From assembly GCA_023701285.1 (NCBI GenBank), contig JAMPXH010000024.1:1-42708 (forward strand): a DNA stretch of 42,708 nucleotides. Reading direction: 5' to 3'. Shown here one piece after another: positions 1 through 8,588 of the stretch. Source of the DNA: Candidatus Didemnitutus sp. GTDB taxonomy: Bacteria; Verrucomicrobiota; Verrucomicrobiia; Opitutales; Opitutaceae. The notes beneath the pieces were generated by a model. The model was not told the origin of the DNA. It did no database searches and saw only the letters and a list, made by a program, of their open reading frames with translations. The number at the start of each line of letters is the position of its first letter. The first letter of the stretch is position 1. The translations under genes and the position numbers were made by a program.

Positions 1-379
1 CCCACATCGCGGCCTTCTCGACCGCCTGCGTGAGCGGCAGACCCGTGATCTTGTGCCAGACCCAGCCCAGACCGGCCAGCCACCACGCATAACCGGAGTT
101 CCAATGCACCTCGCGCCCGTGCGGCGCGTTGTCGATCGACGTGCGGCGCAACTGCGGCCCTTCGCCCGCCACGAGGTTCTCCGCGTGCCGGATCCACATG
201 TGCCCGTCGACCGTGAATTCCGGCCGGATCAATTGATGCGGCAGCGAGATCCTCAGCTCATCGCGCGCCAAGCTCGCCGCCCGGCGGGCCTGATCCGCCA
301 CGATCCACGCATGGAGCAACACGCCGACCGCCACCAGGAGCAACACGAGCGCGAGCGACCGGACGCGGGGTTTGAGCAT
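1..379 (-). CDS. Membrane protein, N-terminal fragment (possible GT-C glycosyltransferase)
   Basis: The reading frame starts at an ATG (complement of 377-379) and stays open to the left edge, giving 126 residues without a stop. A GGAGG lies directly against the start codon on the minus strand, with GGAGC further upstream, which is rare in this window. Residues about 8-27 form a hydrophobic membrane segment. After it comes a stretch with DGHMWIRHAENL and then APHGREVHW. This arrangement recalls the first periplasmic loop of STT3/PglB-type and related GT-C glycosyltransferases, where an acidic residue and a PHG..V.W motif follow the first helix. The family call is an inference from short motifs; the rest of the gene lies outside the window. 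It is divergent from the beta-repeat gene that starts at 586. Confidence 0.7.
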   Translation of the reverse strand, partial: MLKPRVRSLALVLLLVAVGVLLHAWIVADQARRAASLARDELRISLPHQLIRPEFTVDGHMWIRHAENLVAGEGPQLRRTSIDNAPHGREVHWNSGYAWWLAGLGWVWHKITGLPLTQAVEKAAMW

Positions 380-440
380 CCTCCAGCTCCATCGCGCCCC
401 GCCGTCCGTTTCGAGCAAATTAATGCCGGCAACCGGAGAT

Positions 441-507
441 GCGTAGTTCTACGCAAAAGTCCGAGTAGAGCCATCCATAGCAACCCGCCAGTCGCCGCCG
501 CTATACT
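441..507 (+). promoter_or_regulatory. Tandem-dyad operator and -10 box of the first beta-repeat gene
   Basis: A perfect dyad GCGTAGTTCTACGC lies at 441-454. A weaker copy, GAGTAGAGCCATCC (463-476), is centred 22 bp downstream. A TATACT -10 candidate is at 502-507, 57 bp from the centre of the first dyad. If transcription starts about 7 bp after the -10 box, the two sites centre near -66 and -44. The same layout precedes the next three genes. The region is also upstream of the divergent membrane protein, so the dyad could act both ways. Confidence 0.65.
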
Positions 508-585
508 GCGAGCACCCCGTTGCGTCCAAATCGGCCCCGTCGTGCCGAACATATCCGCAGAGGCCCAAACTCGCACCCGTTGCCC

Positions 586-3135
586 ATGAATCGGTCCCCC
601 TCCGTCGTCCGTCGCGCCATACTCGCCAGCGCCTTCATCCTCGGCATCCCCACCCTCGCCCTCGGCCAGCAGTTGACCTGGGTCGGCGGCACCAACGGCA
701 CCAATACGGCGATTCGCCTCGCCACCAACTGGAATCCCACATCTCCAGGGCCGACGGATGACACCGACCTCGTAATCGCCGCCACCGTCAACACGACAAT
801 CCCCACGCTGCTCGTGAACGCGGTCGCATCCCCGGCCATGTCCGCGCGTTCGTTCACCTTCGATAACAGTGCCGCGAAATTCAATTCGTCCAACGGTCTG
901 CGCATTGTTGCGACCACCAGCAGCACATCAAGCACGCAGGGCTACATCTTCTTCAATACCGCGACCACAATCATCACCGCACTGAACAATGCCAACGCGT
1001 CCTTCCGTGGCGCCAGTCTTTCGGCCGAAAGCAGCGCCGTGCCACTTCCCTCGCTGACCCTTGACCTCAACTTCTCGGGACTCGGCACGGTCGATGTGCG
1101 GGACACTTCCATCGTCTTGATAGCCGATGGCTCTCAGAACGTTCCCGGCGCCACCGTCGTCGGCACGGGCGGTTTCCGCAAGATCGGCCCCGGCACCCTC
1201 CGCCTCAACGGCAACCACACCTATTCCGGTGGCTTTGTCCTCGATGAAGGCACCGTCATTGTCACCACCAACGGAACGAATACGACGACCGAGGTCCTCT
1301 CGGGCGCCTTCGGCACCGGCACGCTGCGCCTCAACAACGGCACCATCACCTCGAACAGCACCGCGTCCCGCCAGATCCTCAACTCAGTCGTCTTTGGCGG
1401 CGGCACGATCACGCTGGGGGCCAACCCGACGTCCGGAAACATCAACTTTCCCAACACTGTCCCGGGCACCATCACGGTGCTCGACAACACCACCGTCAAC
1501 GTCGTCAGCGCGAGCTTCTGGAATCAAACGATCATCAGCGACGCGCTCATCACGAAAACCGGCACCGGCAATCTTGGCATCGGCACCGTCGCCGCAGACA
1601 GCACCTACGCAGGCGGCTTCGAATTGATCGAGGGCAACGTCGTCCTCAACAGCTCCGGCAGCAACGGCACGGAAGAGCCCAAATCCTCCGGCTTCGGCAC
1701 CGGCACGCTCACCTTGAGCGGCGGCACCATCGTCAGCTCGAACGTGACCGCGGGCGGCGGCAACCGCACGCTCTATAACCCCATTGCGCTCAATGGCACG
1801 GTTGCGCTCAGCGAAGCGGCCGCCGGGAGCGGCATCACCGTCTCCGCGGCTTGGGGGGACAGCGCGACCACCCTGATCTCCAACTCCACGATCGCGACGC
1901 CCGGCGGAAACATCACGTGGGCGCAGAACATTTCCGGCGGTTTCAGCCTGACGAAAACCGGTTCCGCCCAGCTCACGCTCAGCGGCGTTAATTCCTACAC
2001 GGGCGGCACCATCATCAGTGAAGGAACTATCCGCGGCGATGCCGAGGCCATCCAAGGCAACGTCGTCAACGATGCCGCGCTGGTCTTTGACGAAGAGACC
2101 GGCGGCACTTACGCCGGCGTCATCTCCGGCAGCGGCACCGTCACCAAGCAAGGCACCGCCGCGCTCACACTCTCCGGCACGCACACTTACACCGGCCTCA
2201 CCTCGCTCACGGAAGGCGGCCTCGTCATCGATGGCAGCATCCCCGGCGCGCTCGACACCGCCGCGGCCACCACCCTCGCCGGCACCGGCACCATTGGCGG
2301 CAATGCCACCATCGCCGGCACGCACACTCCCGGCAACTCCGCCGGCACCCAGACCTTCGGCGCCAACCTGACCTACGCGGCCGGCTCCAGCATCGCTTGG
2401 GAACTCGCCGCCAACGCCACCACCGGCGCCAACGCCGATCAGGTGATCGTCGCCGGCACGCTCGATTTCGCCGGACCCGTCACCCTCACACCGGCCTTCG
2501 CCGGCGACGGCTCCACCGTCGACTGGACAAACTCCTTCTGGCTCGAGGAGCATTCTTGGGTGGTCTTCGACGCCGCGACCGTCTCCAACGCCCAGAATCT
2601 CCAGCTCAGCCCGGCGACGTGGCCCGATTCCAAGGGTGCCAGCTTCGACAGCGCGCTCGCCGGCGCGTCCTTCAGCCTCTCCCAGTCCGGCGGCGACGTG
2701 CTGCTCCACTTCACGCCCGCGCCTGTGATCGCCGATCCCTACACCACGTGGCGCACGCAGTATTTCACGACGGAGGAACTCAATCTCCCCGCCGTGAGCG
2801 GCTCCCTCGCCGACCCCGACGCCGACGGCCTCGCCAATCTCCTCGAGTATGCGCTCGGCCTCGATCCGCGCGCCGCCAGCCCCGCAGTGGTGCCCGCGAC
2901 GTCCACCGACGGCGGCTACTGGGTCTTCCTCTACACTCGGCCCGCGAACCGCAGCGACGTGAACTACACGGTCGAGGTCTCCACCAACCTCCAGCAGTGG
3001 ACTCCCATCGCCGGCATCGATCACGAACAAGTCGCCTTGGTCGGCGAGACCGCCACGTGGCGCGCGCGCTACTCCCAAACCGGTGCCCCGAACGCGTTCT
3101 TCCGCCTGCGCGTCGCGCCCGTGACGGTGCAGTAA
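586..3135 (+). CDS. Secreted protein with autotransporter-associated beta-strand repeats, non-PEP-CTERM tail
   Basis: This 849-residue protein is predicted to be exported. I chose the ATG at 586 because it gives a proper signal peptide (basic MNRSPSVVRR, hydrophobic core, LALG-QQ cleavage region); an in-frame ATG 22 codons earlier adds a non-signal stretch. The body is rich in Gly, Thr, Asn and Ser and contains repeated units such as KTGTGNLGIG, SYTGGTIISEGTI and GTGTLTLSGGT. These are typical of the autotransporter-associated beta-strand repeat (a passenger-type beta-helix). No C-terminal beta-barrel is present. Unlike its two downstream paralogues it has no PEP-CTERM motif: the last ~135 residues hold DPDADGLANLLEYALGLDP and a YTVEVSTNLQQW segment, a module also found at the end of the large FGase-like fusion at 11452-14160. 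No Shine-Dalgarno sequence precedes the start. Function is unknown; a surface or extracellular structural role is likely. Confidence 0.9.
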   Translation: MNRSPSVVRRAILASAFILGIPTLALGQQLTWVGGTNGTNTAIRLATNWNPTSPGPTDDTDLVIAATVNTTIPTLLVNAVASPAMSARSFTFDNSAAKFNSSNGLRIVATTSSTSSTQGYIFFNTATTIITALNNANASFRGASLSAESSAVPLPSLTLDLNFSGLGTVDVRDTSIVLIADGSQNVPGATVVGTGGFRKIGPGTLRLNGNHTYSGGFVLDEGTVIVTTNGTNTTTEVLSGAFGTGTLRLNNGTITSNSTASRQILNSVVFGGGTITLGANPTSGNINFPNTVPGTITVLDNTTVNVVSASFWNQTIISDALITKTGTGNLGIGTVAADSTYAGGFELIEGNVVLNSSGSNGTEEPKSSGFGTGTLTLSGGTIVSSNVTAGGGNRTLYNPIALNGTVALSEAAAGSGITVSAAWGDSATTLISNSTIATPGGNITWAQNISGGFSLTKTGSAQLTLSGVNSYTGGTIISEGTIRGDAEAIQGNVVNDAALVFDEETGGTYAGVISGSGTVTKQGTAALTLSGTHTYTGLTSLTEGGLVIDGSIPGALDTAAATTLAGTGTIGGNATIAGTHTPGNSAGTQTFGANLTYAAGSSIAWELAANATTGANADQVIVAGTLDFAGPVTLTPAFAGDGSTVDWTNSFWLEEHSWVVFDAATVSNAQNLQLSPATWPDSKGASFDSALAGASFSLSQSGGDVLLHFTPAPVIADPYTTWRTQYFTTEELNLPAVSGSLADPDADGLANLLEYALGLDPRAASPAVVPATSTDGGYWVFLYTRPANRSDVNYTVEVSTNLQQWTPIAGIDHEQVALVGETATWRARYSQTGAPNAFFRLRVAPVTVQ

Positions 3136-3141
3136 AACCAC

Positions 3142-3227
3142 TTTCCCGAGGGGGCCGGACCGGGATACGGTTCGGATGTTTTCCGCTGTCCATCGCGAAT
3201 CGACGAAGGTCCGGCCCCTCTGGAAAT
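3142..3227. repeat. Long inverted repeat downstream of the first beta-repeat gene
   Basis: The arms at 3142-3161 and 3208-3227 are almost complementary. They contain a perfect 11-bp core, GGGGCCGGACC against GGTCCGGCCCC, separated by 46 nt. No T-tract follows, so this is not a classical rho-independent terminator. It could stabilise the mRNA 3' end or be a dispersed intergenic element. Confidence 0.5.
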
Positions 3228-3292
3228 ACTTTCTCTCCCACCACAGGGGACGAGAAGCAGGTGCAGAACGGATCGCCCCGCACGGCAGCGAT

Positions 3293-3358
3293 GCGTAGAA
3301 CTACGCCACGAAATGGCGAAGGCCATCCCTAGGACTCCATGTGCAGTCCGGGTATAGT
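3293..3358 (+). promoter_or_regulatory. Tandem-dyad operator and -10 box of the second beta-repeat gene
   Basis: A perfect dyad GCGTAGAACTACGC is at 3293-3306. A degenerate second copy, GGCGAAGGCCATCC (3315-3328), is centred 22 bp on. The -10 candidate TATAGT is at 3353-3358, 56 bp from the first dyad centre. The 5' leader would be about 30 nt. Confidence 0.65.
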
Positions 3359-3396
3359 CTGCGCGCGCCGATACCCCTTCGGTCACCTTTTCCCCT

Positions 3397-5601
3397 ATGA
3401 ACCGCACCTGCGCCTCCCGCCGCGGGCTGTCCGTTTGGACTGCCGCTTTTGCCGCCGCCGCTCTCGCCCTTCTTCCTTCCGTCACCGCCCAGACGCTCAA
3501 CTGGGTCGGCCCCGGCGGCAGCGGCAACTGGACCACCAGCACCAATTGGACTGACTCCACGCCCCTCAACACCGGCACCACATGGGATCTCGTGCTACAG
3601 ACCACGAGCGACTCTGCGCCCATGACCAGCATGCTCCCTGGCGGCAATTACACCATCCGCTCGCTCGCCATGGACAACACCGCCCAGGTCTTGAACAACA
3701 CCGCGAACGTCCTTCGCTTCGTCGCCACCACGGTCAGCAACAGCACGGCTATTCGCACGATCACCTTCGGCACGGCGGAGGTGTCGATCATCACGCTTAC
3801 GAACGGCATGAACCTGAACGTCAACGCCTCGACGCTGGGCACCAACCCCGGCACGCCCACGATGACGCTCAACCTCGGCTACACCGGCAACGGCACCATC
3901 AACATCGACGGCACCTCGCAACTCATCGTCTCCGGCGCCGGCGCCAGCATCGCCGGCACGGGAGGCCTGATCAAGACCGGCGAAGGCAGCATCCGCCTCT
4001 CCGCCAACCAAACCTACAGCGGCGGATTCACGCTGAATGCGGGCACCGTCGAGGCCACCGGCAACAGCACTTCCGTCGGCGTCCAAGGCGTCTTCGGCAC
4101 CGGTGTGCTCACCCTGAATGGCGGCACCATTATTTCCACCACCACCGGCAACCGCAACTTCACCAACCCGGTGCAGTTGAACAACGGCACCCTCACGCTC
4201 GGCTCCGCCACGACGGGCAGCATCATCATCTCCGATGCCGGCTCCCAGACCACCACCCTGTCGGGCAACACCACCTTGCAGATCGCCGTCGGCGCCAACG
4301 CCAATTGGGCGCAGCCGATCCACAGCCTCGGCTCCCTGACCAAGACCGGCGGCGGCACGCTCGGCCTCAACGGCACCAGCAGCACCAGCACCTATGAGGG
4401 CGGATTCGAACTGCTGGAAGGCAACGTGCGCGTCACGAGCTCGGGCAACAGCAGCGGCACCCTCTCCTCCTCGTTCGGCACCGGCACCCTCACCCTCTCC
4501 GGCGGCTCCCTCGCCAGCAGCAACAACAACGCCTCCAACAGCGGCAACCGCACCCTGTATAACCCGATCGCCCTGAACGGCACGATCAGCCTCGGTGAAC
4601 TCACCGCCAACAGCGCCATGACCGTTTCCACCGCTTGGGGCTCGGAAACGACCCTGTTGAAAAACAGCACCATCGTCACCCTCGCCAACTCGACCGCCAC
4701 CACCTTCAACTGGAACCAGAACATCACCGGCGGCTTCAGTCTGACGAAGGAAGGCGCCGCCACCCTGACCCTCAACGGCCTCAACTCCTACACCGGCGGC
4801 ACCACCGTCTCCGCCGGCACCCTCCGCGGCACCACCGACGGCCTCCAAGGCGCCATCACCAACAACGCCGCCCTTGTCTTCAGCCAGGAAACGGACGGCA
4901 CCTACGCCGGCGCGATCTCCGGCAGCGGCACCCTCGCCAAGACCGGCGCCGGCACCGTCACCCTCTCCGGCACCAACACCCACACCGGCCTCACCTCCCT
5001 CACCGAAGGCGGCCTCGCCATCAACGGCAGTCTCGCCGGCGCCCTCGACACCGCCGCCGGCACCGTCCTCTCCGGCGTGGGCACCATCCACGGCAACACC
5101 GCCATCTCCGGCGCGCATCAACCCGGCAACTCCCCCGGCACCCAGACCTTCGCGGGCGACCTGACCTACCACACCGGCGCCACCGTCGGCTGGGAACTCG
5201 CCACCAACTCCACCACCGCCGGTAACTTCGATCAGGTGATCGTCGGCGGCACCCTCGACTTCGCCGGCGCCACTCTCCTCAGCCTCGATTTCGCCGGCAC
5301 CGCCGTTGACTGGAGTCACTCCTTCTGGCTCGAGGACCACAGTTGGAAGCTTTACGACGCCGCCGCACTCGCCAACTCGGAGAACCTTTCGCTGACCATC
5401 GCCGACTGGCTCGACGCCCAAGGCGACCTCTTCTCCGCCATCCTCGCCGGCTCCACCTTCGGCCTCAGCGTCAACGGCAACGACATCTACCTGAACTACA
5501 CCGCCGCGATCCCCGAGCCCGCCACCACCGCTGCCCTGCTCGGCGCTGCCGCCCTCGCCCTCGCCGCCTGGCGCCGCCGCTCGCTCTCCCGTCGCGACTG
5601 A
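3397..5601 (+). CDS. PEP-CTERM protein with autotransporter-associated beta-strand repeats
   Basis: The 734-residue product has an N-terminal signal peptide (MNRTCASRRG followed by a long Ala/Leu core ending near VTAQ) and a Gly/Thr/Ser/Asn-rich repeat region. Units such as GGLIKTGEGSIRLS, NSYTGGTTVSAGTLRG and GTGTLTLSGG recur. The C-terminus is a textbook PEP-CTERM signal: IPEPATTAALLG, a hydrophobic helix and a basic WRRR end. Such tails are recognised by exosortase, which cuts and attaches the protein at the envelope, usually in bacteria that make an exopolysaccharide matrix. No exosortase is encoded here. The last ~150 residues before the tail are clearly related to those of the genes on either side, pointing to tandem duplication. 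No Shine-Dalgarno sequence is seen before the ATG. Exact function is unknown. Confidence 0.93.
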   Translation: MNRTCASRRGLSVWTAAFAAAALALLPSVTAQTLNWVGPGGSGNWTTSTNWTDSTPLNTGTTWDLVLQTTSDSAPMTSMLPGGNYTIRSLAMDNTAQVLNNTANVLRFVATTVSNSTAIRTITFGTAEVSIITLTNGMNLNVNASTLGTNPGTPTMTLNLGYTGNGTINIDGTSQLIVSGAGASIAGTGGLIKTGEGSIRLSANQTYSGGFTLNAGTVEATGNSTSVGVQGVFGTGVLTLNGGTIISTTTGNRNFTNPVQLNNGTLTLGSATTGSIIISDAGSQTTTLSGNTTLQIAVGANANWAQPIHSLGSLTKTGGGTLGLNGTSSTSTYEGGFELLEGNVRVTSSGNSSGTLSSSFGTGTLTLSGGSLASSNNNASNSGNRTLYNPIALNGTISLGELTANSAMTVSTAWGSETTLLKNSTIVTLANSTATTFNWNQNITGGFSLTKEGAATLTLNGLNSYTGGTTVSAGTLRGTTDGLQGAITNNAALVFSQETDGTYAGAISGSGTLAKTGAGTVTLSGTNTHTGLTSLTEGGLAINGSLAGALDTAAGTVLSGVGTIHGNTAISGAHQPGNSPGTQTFAGDLTYHTGATVGWELATNSTTAGNFDQVIVGGTLDFAGATLLSLDFAGTAVDWSHSFWLEDHSWKLYDAAALANSENLSLTIADWLDAQGDLFSAILAGSTFGLSVNGNDIYLNYTAAIPEPATTAALLGAAALALAAWRRRSLSRRD

Positions 5602-5626
5602 CCCCGCAGAATCACCTCCACTCATC

Positions 5627-5655
5627 GGCGGACCGTGGCACGGTCCGCCTTTTTT
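5627..5655 (+). terminator. Rho-independent terminator
   Basis: A 9-bp perfect stem GGCGGACCG / CGGTCCGCC with a 5-nt loop is followed by six T residues. It lies 26 nt after the stop of the second beta-repeat gene. The same stem sequence reappears in the terminator at 9469-9496. Confidence 0.9.
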
Positions 5656-5746
5656 GTGCCCGCGCCACCATGCCCGCGCGAAAACGCGTTCAAAACTCAG
5701 CAGCGTCCTGTGTGCGGACAGTAGGATGAAGCCCGACATCCTCCCT

Positions 5747-5812
5747 GCGTAGAACTACGCCATCGCAAACGTAGGCCTGTCACTAGGGGGAAATCCCGGG
5801 GGCCCCTATAAT
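5747..5812 (+). promoter_or_regulatory. Tandem-dyad operator and -10 box of the third beta-repeat gene
   Basis: A perfect dyad GCGTAGAACTACGC is at 5747-5760. A second copy, ACGTAGGCCTGTCA (5769-5782), is centred 22 bp downstream and keeps the CGTAG half-site. A consensus TATAAT at 5807-5812 lies 56 bp from the first dyad centre. Confidence 0.7.
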
Positions 5813-5875
5813 AAGCACACGGCAATCAACCTGTCGCGCCAAGCGTCCTCCCGCTCGGCCTCCCCTCTACCCCTC

Positions 5876-8314
5876 ATGAATATCTCCCGCTTCCGCGCTC
5901 TGCGCGGACTCTCGCTTGGTATTGTCGCAGCACTCGCCGGCAGTCTCTCCGCGCAGACGCTCAATTGGACTTCAGGCTCGGGTAATGTGCTCACGAACTC
6001 AGCCAACTGGGGCGGCACTGCGCCCAATTCCACCCACACATTGACGTTCAACAACGTCACCAGCGGCAACGCCAATGTCACCCTCGCCGGCGGCTCGCTC
6101 TCGATCAACAGCATGGCGTTCAACAATACTGCCATGCGCGTCTCTGCCGCCCTCGGCACGAACCTCGGCAATGGCGTCATCACTTTCAATAACGCGATCA
6201 CGCTCATCACCGCCTCGAACAGCGCGAACGTGAATTTCACCTCGGTGAACACGACGAGCACCAACGTCACCGTGCCGACATTGACGATCAACCTGAACTA
6301 CACCGGCGCCGGCACCATCAACGTCGATGCCACATCTCTGGTAAATATCTCCGGCAACACCAACAACAGTTTCGCCACCCTGACCGGCACCGGCGGGCTG
6401 ATCAAAACCGGCGCCGGTATGCTGCGGCTCGGCAACAACCACACCTACAGCGGTGGGTTCGAGTTGCAGAGCGGCTCCGTGGAAGTGACCGCCAATACCA
6501 CCGGATCCAGCAGCGCCTTCGGCACCGGCACCCTCACTCTATCCGGCGGCACACTCTCCTCCAACAGCACGGCCAACCGCACCATCGAAAATAGCACCCG
6601 TTTCAACGGCACCGTCACCCTCGGCAGCGCCACCAACACCGGCCTCCTGATCGTCCAAGCCGGCACCGCCACCCTCCTCTCCGACTCGCACCTCGTCACC
6701 GCCAGCAACGTCAATCTGAACCAGTCTCTCTCCGGCGCGTTCAAGCTCACCAAATCAGGCACCGGCAACCTCGCCCTCAATTCGAGCATGGTCTCGAGCA
6801 CTTACTCCGGCGGCTTCGAACTCGTCTCCGGCAACGTGCTCACCTCCAACTCCACGGTCGCCAGCGGCGGCATCCTCACCAACGGCGCCTTCGGCACTGG
6901 CACGCTGACCCTCTCCGGCGGCACCATCCTCAGCACCGGCACGAACCGCACGATCCACAACAGCATCACGCTGAACGGCACCGTCGCGATGTATACCAAC
7001 AACTCGACCCCGGTGACCCACTTCATCTCCGCCCTCGGTGGCGGCACCACCACGGTCGCCGCGGACTCGAACCTCAACGTCGGCGGCGACAACGCCGGCG
7101 TCACCCTCTCCTGGCAGCAGGTCATCTCCGGCTCCGGCAATCTCACCAAGACGGGCGCCGGCACCCTCAGCATCACCGATTCGAACCCCAACTTCACCGG
7201 CAACCTCTCCATCCTCGGCGGCACCGTCTCCGTCGACGCCCCCGGCAACCTCGGCGCCAACACCCTCAGCCGCACCACCATCATCGACAACGCCACCCTT
7301 CGCTTCACCGGCACCACCGCATCCGGCAACAACCGCACCTACTCCCTCGGCGCCAACGGCGCCACCTTCGACGTCACCTCCAGCGGCGTCTCCATCAACG
7401 GCGCCATCATGGACTACGCGGACCAGTCCGGCTCCCTCACCAAGACCGGCTCCGGCACCCTCACCCTCAACGCCACCAACAGCTACACCGGCGGCACCAC
7501 CGTCTCCGCCGGCACCTTGCAAGCCACCTCCGCCACCCTGCCCGGCAATGTGGTGAACAACGCCAGCCTCATCTTCGCCCAAGACAGCGATGGCACCTTT
7601 GCCGGCGACATCACCGGCACGGGCACGGTGACCAAATCGGGCACCGGCGTGCTCGCGCTCACCGGCACCCACGACTACTCCGGATTGACCACCGTTTCAG
7701 GAGGCGGACTCAAAGTCGAAGGCTCGCTCGCGGGTGCACTGTCGATCGAAAGCGGTGGCACACTCTCTGGTTCGGGCACCATCACAGGCGCCACCTCCAT
7801 CGCCGGCACCCATAGCCCCGGCAGTTCCCCCGGCATCCAGTCCTTCGGCGACAACCTCACCTACCAGGCCGATGCCACCGTCAACTGGGAGCTCTCCGCC
7901 AACACCGCCACCCAGGGCGACCCCACCGCCGTCTACGACCAGATCAACGTCACCGGCACGCTCGATTTCGCCGGAGCCACCTCGCTCGCCCTCTCCTTCA
8001 ACGGCGCCGGCTCCGGCGTGAATTGGAACGACGCCTTCTGGGACGCCAACCGCAGCTGGAAGATCTACGACACCGCCAGTGTCTCCAATTTCGGCAACCT
8101 CAGCCTCGTCACCAGCAATTGGGCCGACGGCTCCGGCAACCTCTTCGACACGGTCCTCGCCGGCGCCGGCTTCTCCCTCGCGCAGGTCGGCAACGACATC
8201 TTCCTGAACTACGCCGCCGCCCCCATCCCCGAGCCCGCCACCGCCGCCGCCCTCCTCGGCGCCGCCATCCTCGCACTCGCTCTCCAGCGCCGCCACCGGG
8301 CACCACGCCCGTAA
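5876..8314 (+). CDS. PEP-CTERM protein with autotransporter-associated beta-strand repeats
   Basis: This is the third tandem paralogue, 812 residues. It has a signal peptide (MNISRFRALRG, hydrophobic core, cleavage near LSAQ). Many beta-strand repeat units follow, for example GGLIKTGAGMLRLG, GAFKLTKSGTGNLAL, NLTKTGAGTLSI and NSYTGGTTVSAGTL. The PEP-CTERM tail is IPEPATAAALLG, a hydrophobic helix and a basic end (QRRHRAPRP). It has more repeats than the second paralogue and an extra central block around residues 380-520. The likely role is a surface or extracellular matrix protein anchored by exosortase. The start ATG follows a pyrimidine-rich leader without a Shine-Dalgarno sequence. Confidence 0.93.
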   Translation: MNISRFRALRGLSLGIVAALAGSLSAQTLNWTSGSGNVLTNSANWGGTAPNSTHTLTFNNVTSGNANVTLAGGSLSINSMAFNNTAMRVSAALGTNLGNGVITFNNAITLITASNSANVNFTSVNTTSTNVTVPTLTINLNYTGAGTINVDATSLVNISGNTNNSFATLTGTGGLIKTGAGMLRLGNNHTYSGGFELQSGSVEVTANTTGSSSAFGTGTLTLSGGTLSSNSTANRTIENSTRFNGTVTLGSATNTGLLIVQAGTATLLSDSHLVTASNVNLNQSLSGAFKLTKSGTGNLALNSSMVSSTYSGGFELVSGNVLTSNSTVASGGILTNGAFGTGTLTLSGGTILSTGTNRTIHNSITLNGTVAMYTNNSTPVTHFISALGGGTTTVAADSNLNVGGDNAGVTLSWQQVISGSGNLTKTGAGTLSITDSNPNFTGNLSILGGTVSVDAPGNLGANTLSRTTIIDNATLRFTGTTASGNNRTYSLGANGATFDVTSSGVSINGAIMDYADQSGSLTKTGSGTLTLNATNSYTGGTTVSAGTLQATSATLPGNVVNNASLIFAQDSDGTFAGDITGTGTVTKSGTGVLALTGTHDYSGLTTVSGGGLKVEGSLAGALSIESGGTLSGSGTITGATSIAGTHSPGSSPGIQSFGDNLTYQADATVNWELSANTATQGDPTAVYDQINVTGTLDFAGATSLALSFNGAGSGVNWNDAFWDANRSWKIYDTASVSNFGNLSLVTSNWADGSGNLFDTVLAGAGFSLAQVGNDIFLNYAAAPIPEPATAAALLGAAILALALQRRHRAPRP

Positions 8315-8360
8315 CGCGCACCCGTAGTGCCCCGCGAGCTTGCTCGCGCCCTCGCCACCA

Positions 8361-8391
8361 AGAGCCGCCATCGCGCGGCTCTTTTTCTTTT
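8361..8391 (+). terminator. Rho-independent terminator
   Basis: The stem AGAGCCGC / GCGGCTCT has a 6-nt loop and runs into a T-rich tract (TTTTTCTTTT). It ends the third beta-repeat gene. Just before it, CGCGAGC-TT-GCTCGCG (8333-8348) forms a second short hairpin. Confidence 0.85.
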
Positions 8392-8461
8392 GGCCCATCT
8401 CAGCGGCCCGCGAACGAGACGGCGACGCCGCGAGCGTCACCTCGTGACCGTGTGCCCCCGG

Positions 8462-8528
8462 TCGTAACCCTACGCCGACACCGGCGTAACCCCCACCCCT
8501 TCTCGCTGCCCCGCCCCGCCGCTATACT
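8462..8528 (+). promoter_or_regulatory. Tandem-dyad operator and -10 box of the 282-residue PEP-CTERM gene
   Basis: The first site is a diverged dyad, TCGTAACCCTACGC (8462-8475). The second, GCGTAACCCCCACC (8484-8497), is centred exactly 22 bp downstream. TATACT at 8523-8528 is 57 bp from the first centre. The spacing matches the three upstream beta-repeat genes although the dyad has drifted. Confidence 0.6.
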
Positions 8529-8588
8529 GACCGCGCGGTTATCGCCCCAATCACATCCACCGCCCGAAGCACCACCCTTGCCAAACCT

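Noticed and set aside
1384-3141. Long minus-strand open frame (585 codons) opposite the first beta-repeat gene
   Set aside because: It mirrors the low-complexity GC-rich repeat coding of the plus strand; its translation is a Gly/Ala/Glu/Arg/Val mix with no signal peptide or motif.
3595-5739. Minus-strand open frame (714 codons) opposite the second beta-repeat gene
   Set aside because: Same reason: biased Gly/Ala/Glu/Asp composition produced by the complementary codons of Gly/Thr/Ala-rich repeats.
586-8314. Repeat-rich region considered as a CRISPR or minisatellite
   Set aside because: The repetition is at protein level (beta-strand repeats) with variable spacing and no constant-length spacers.
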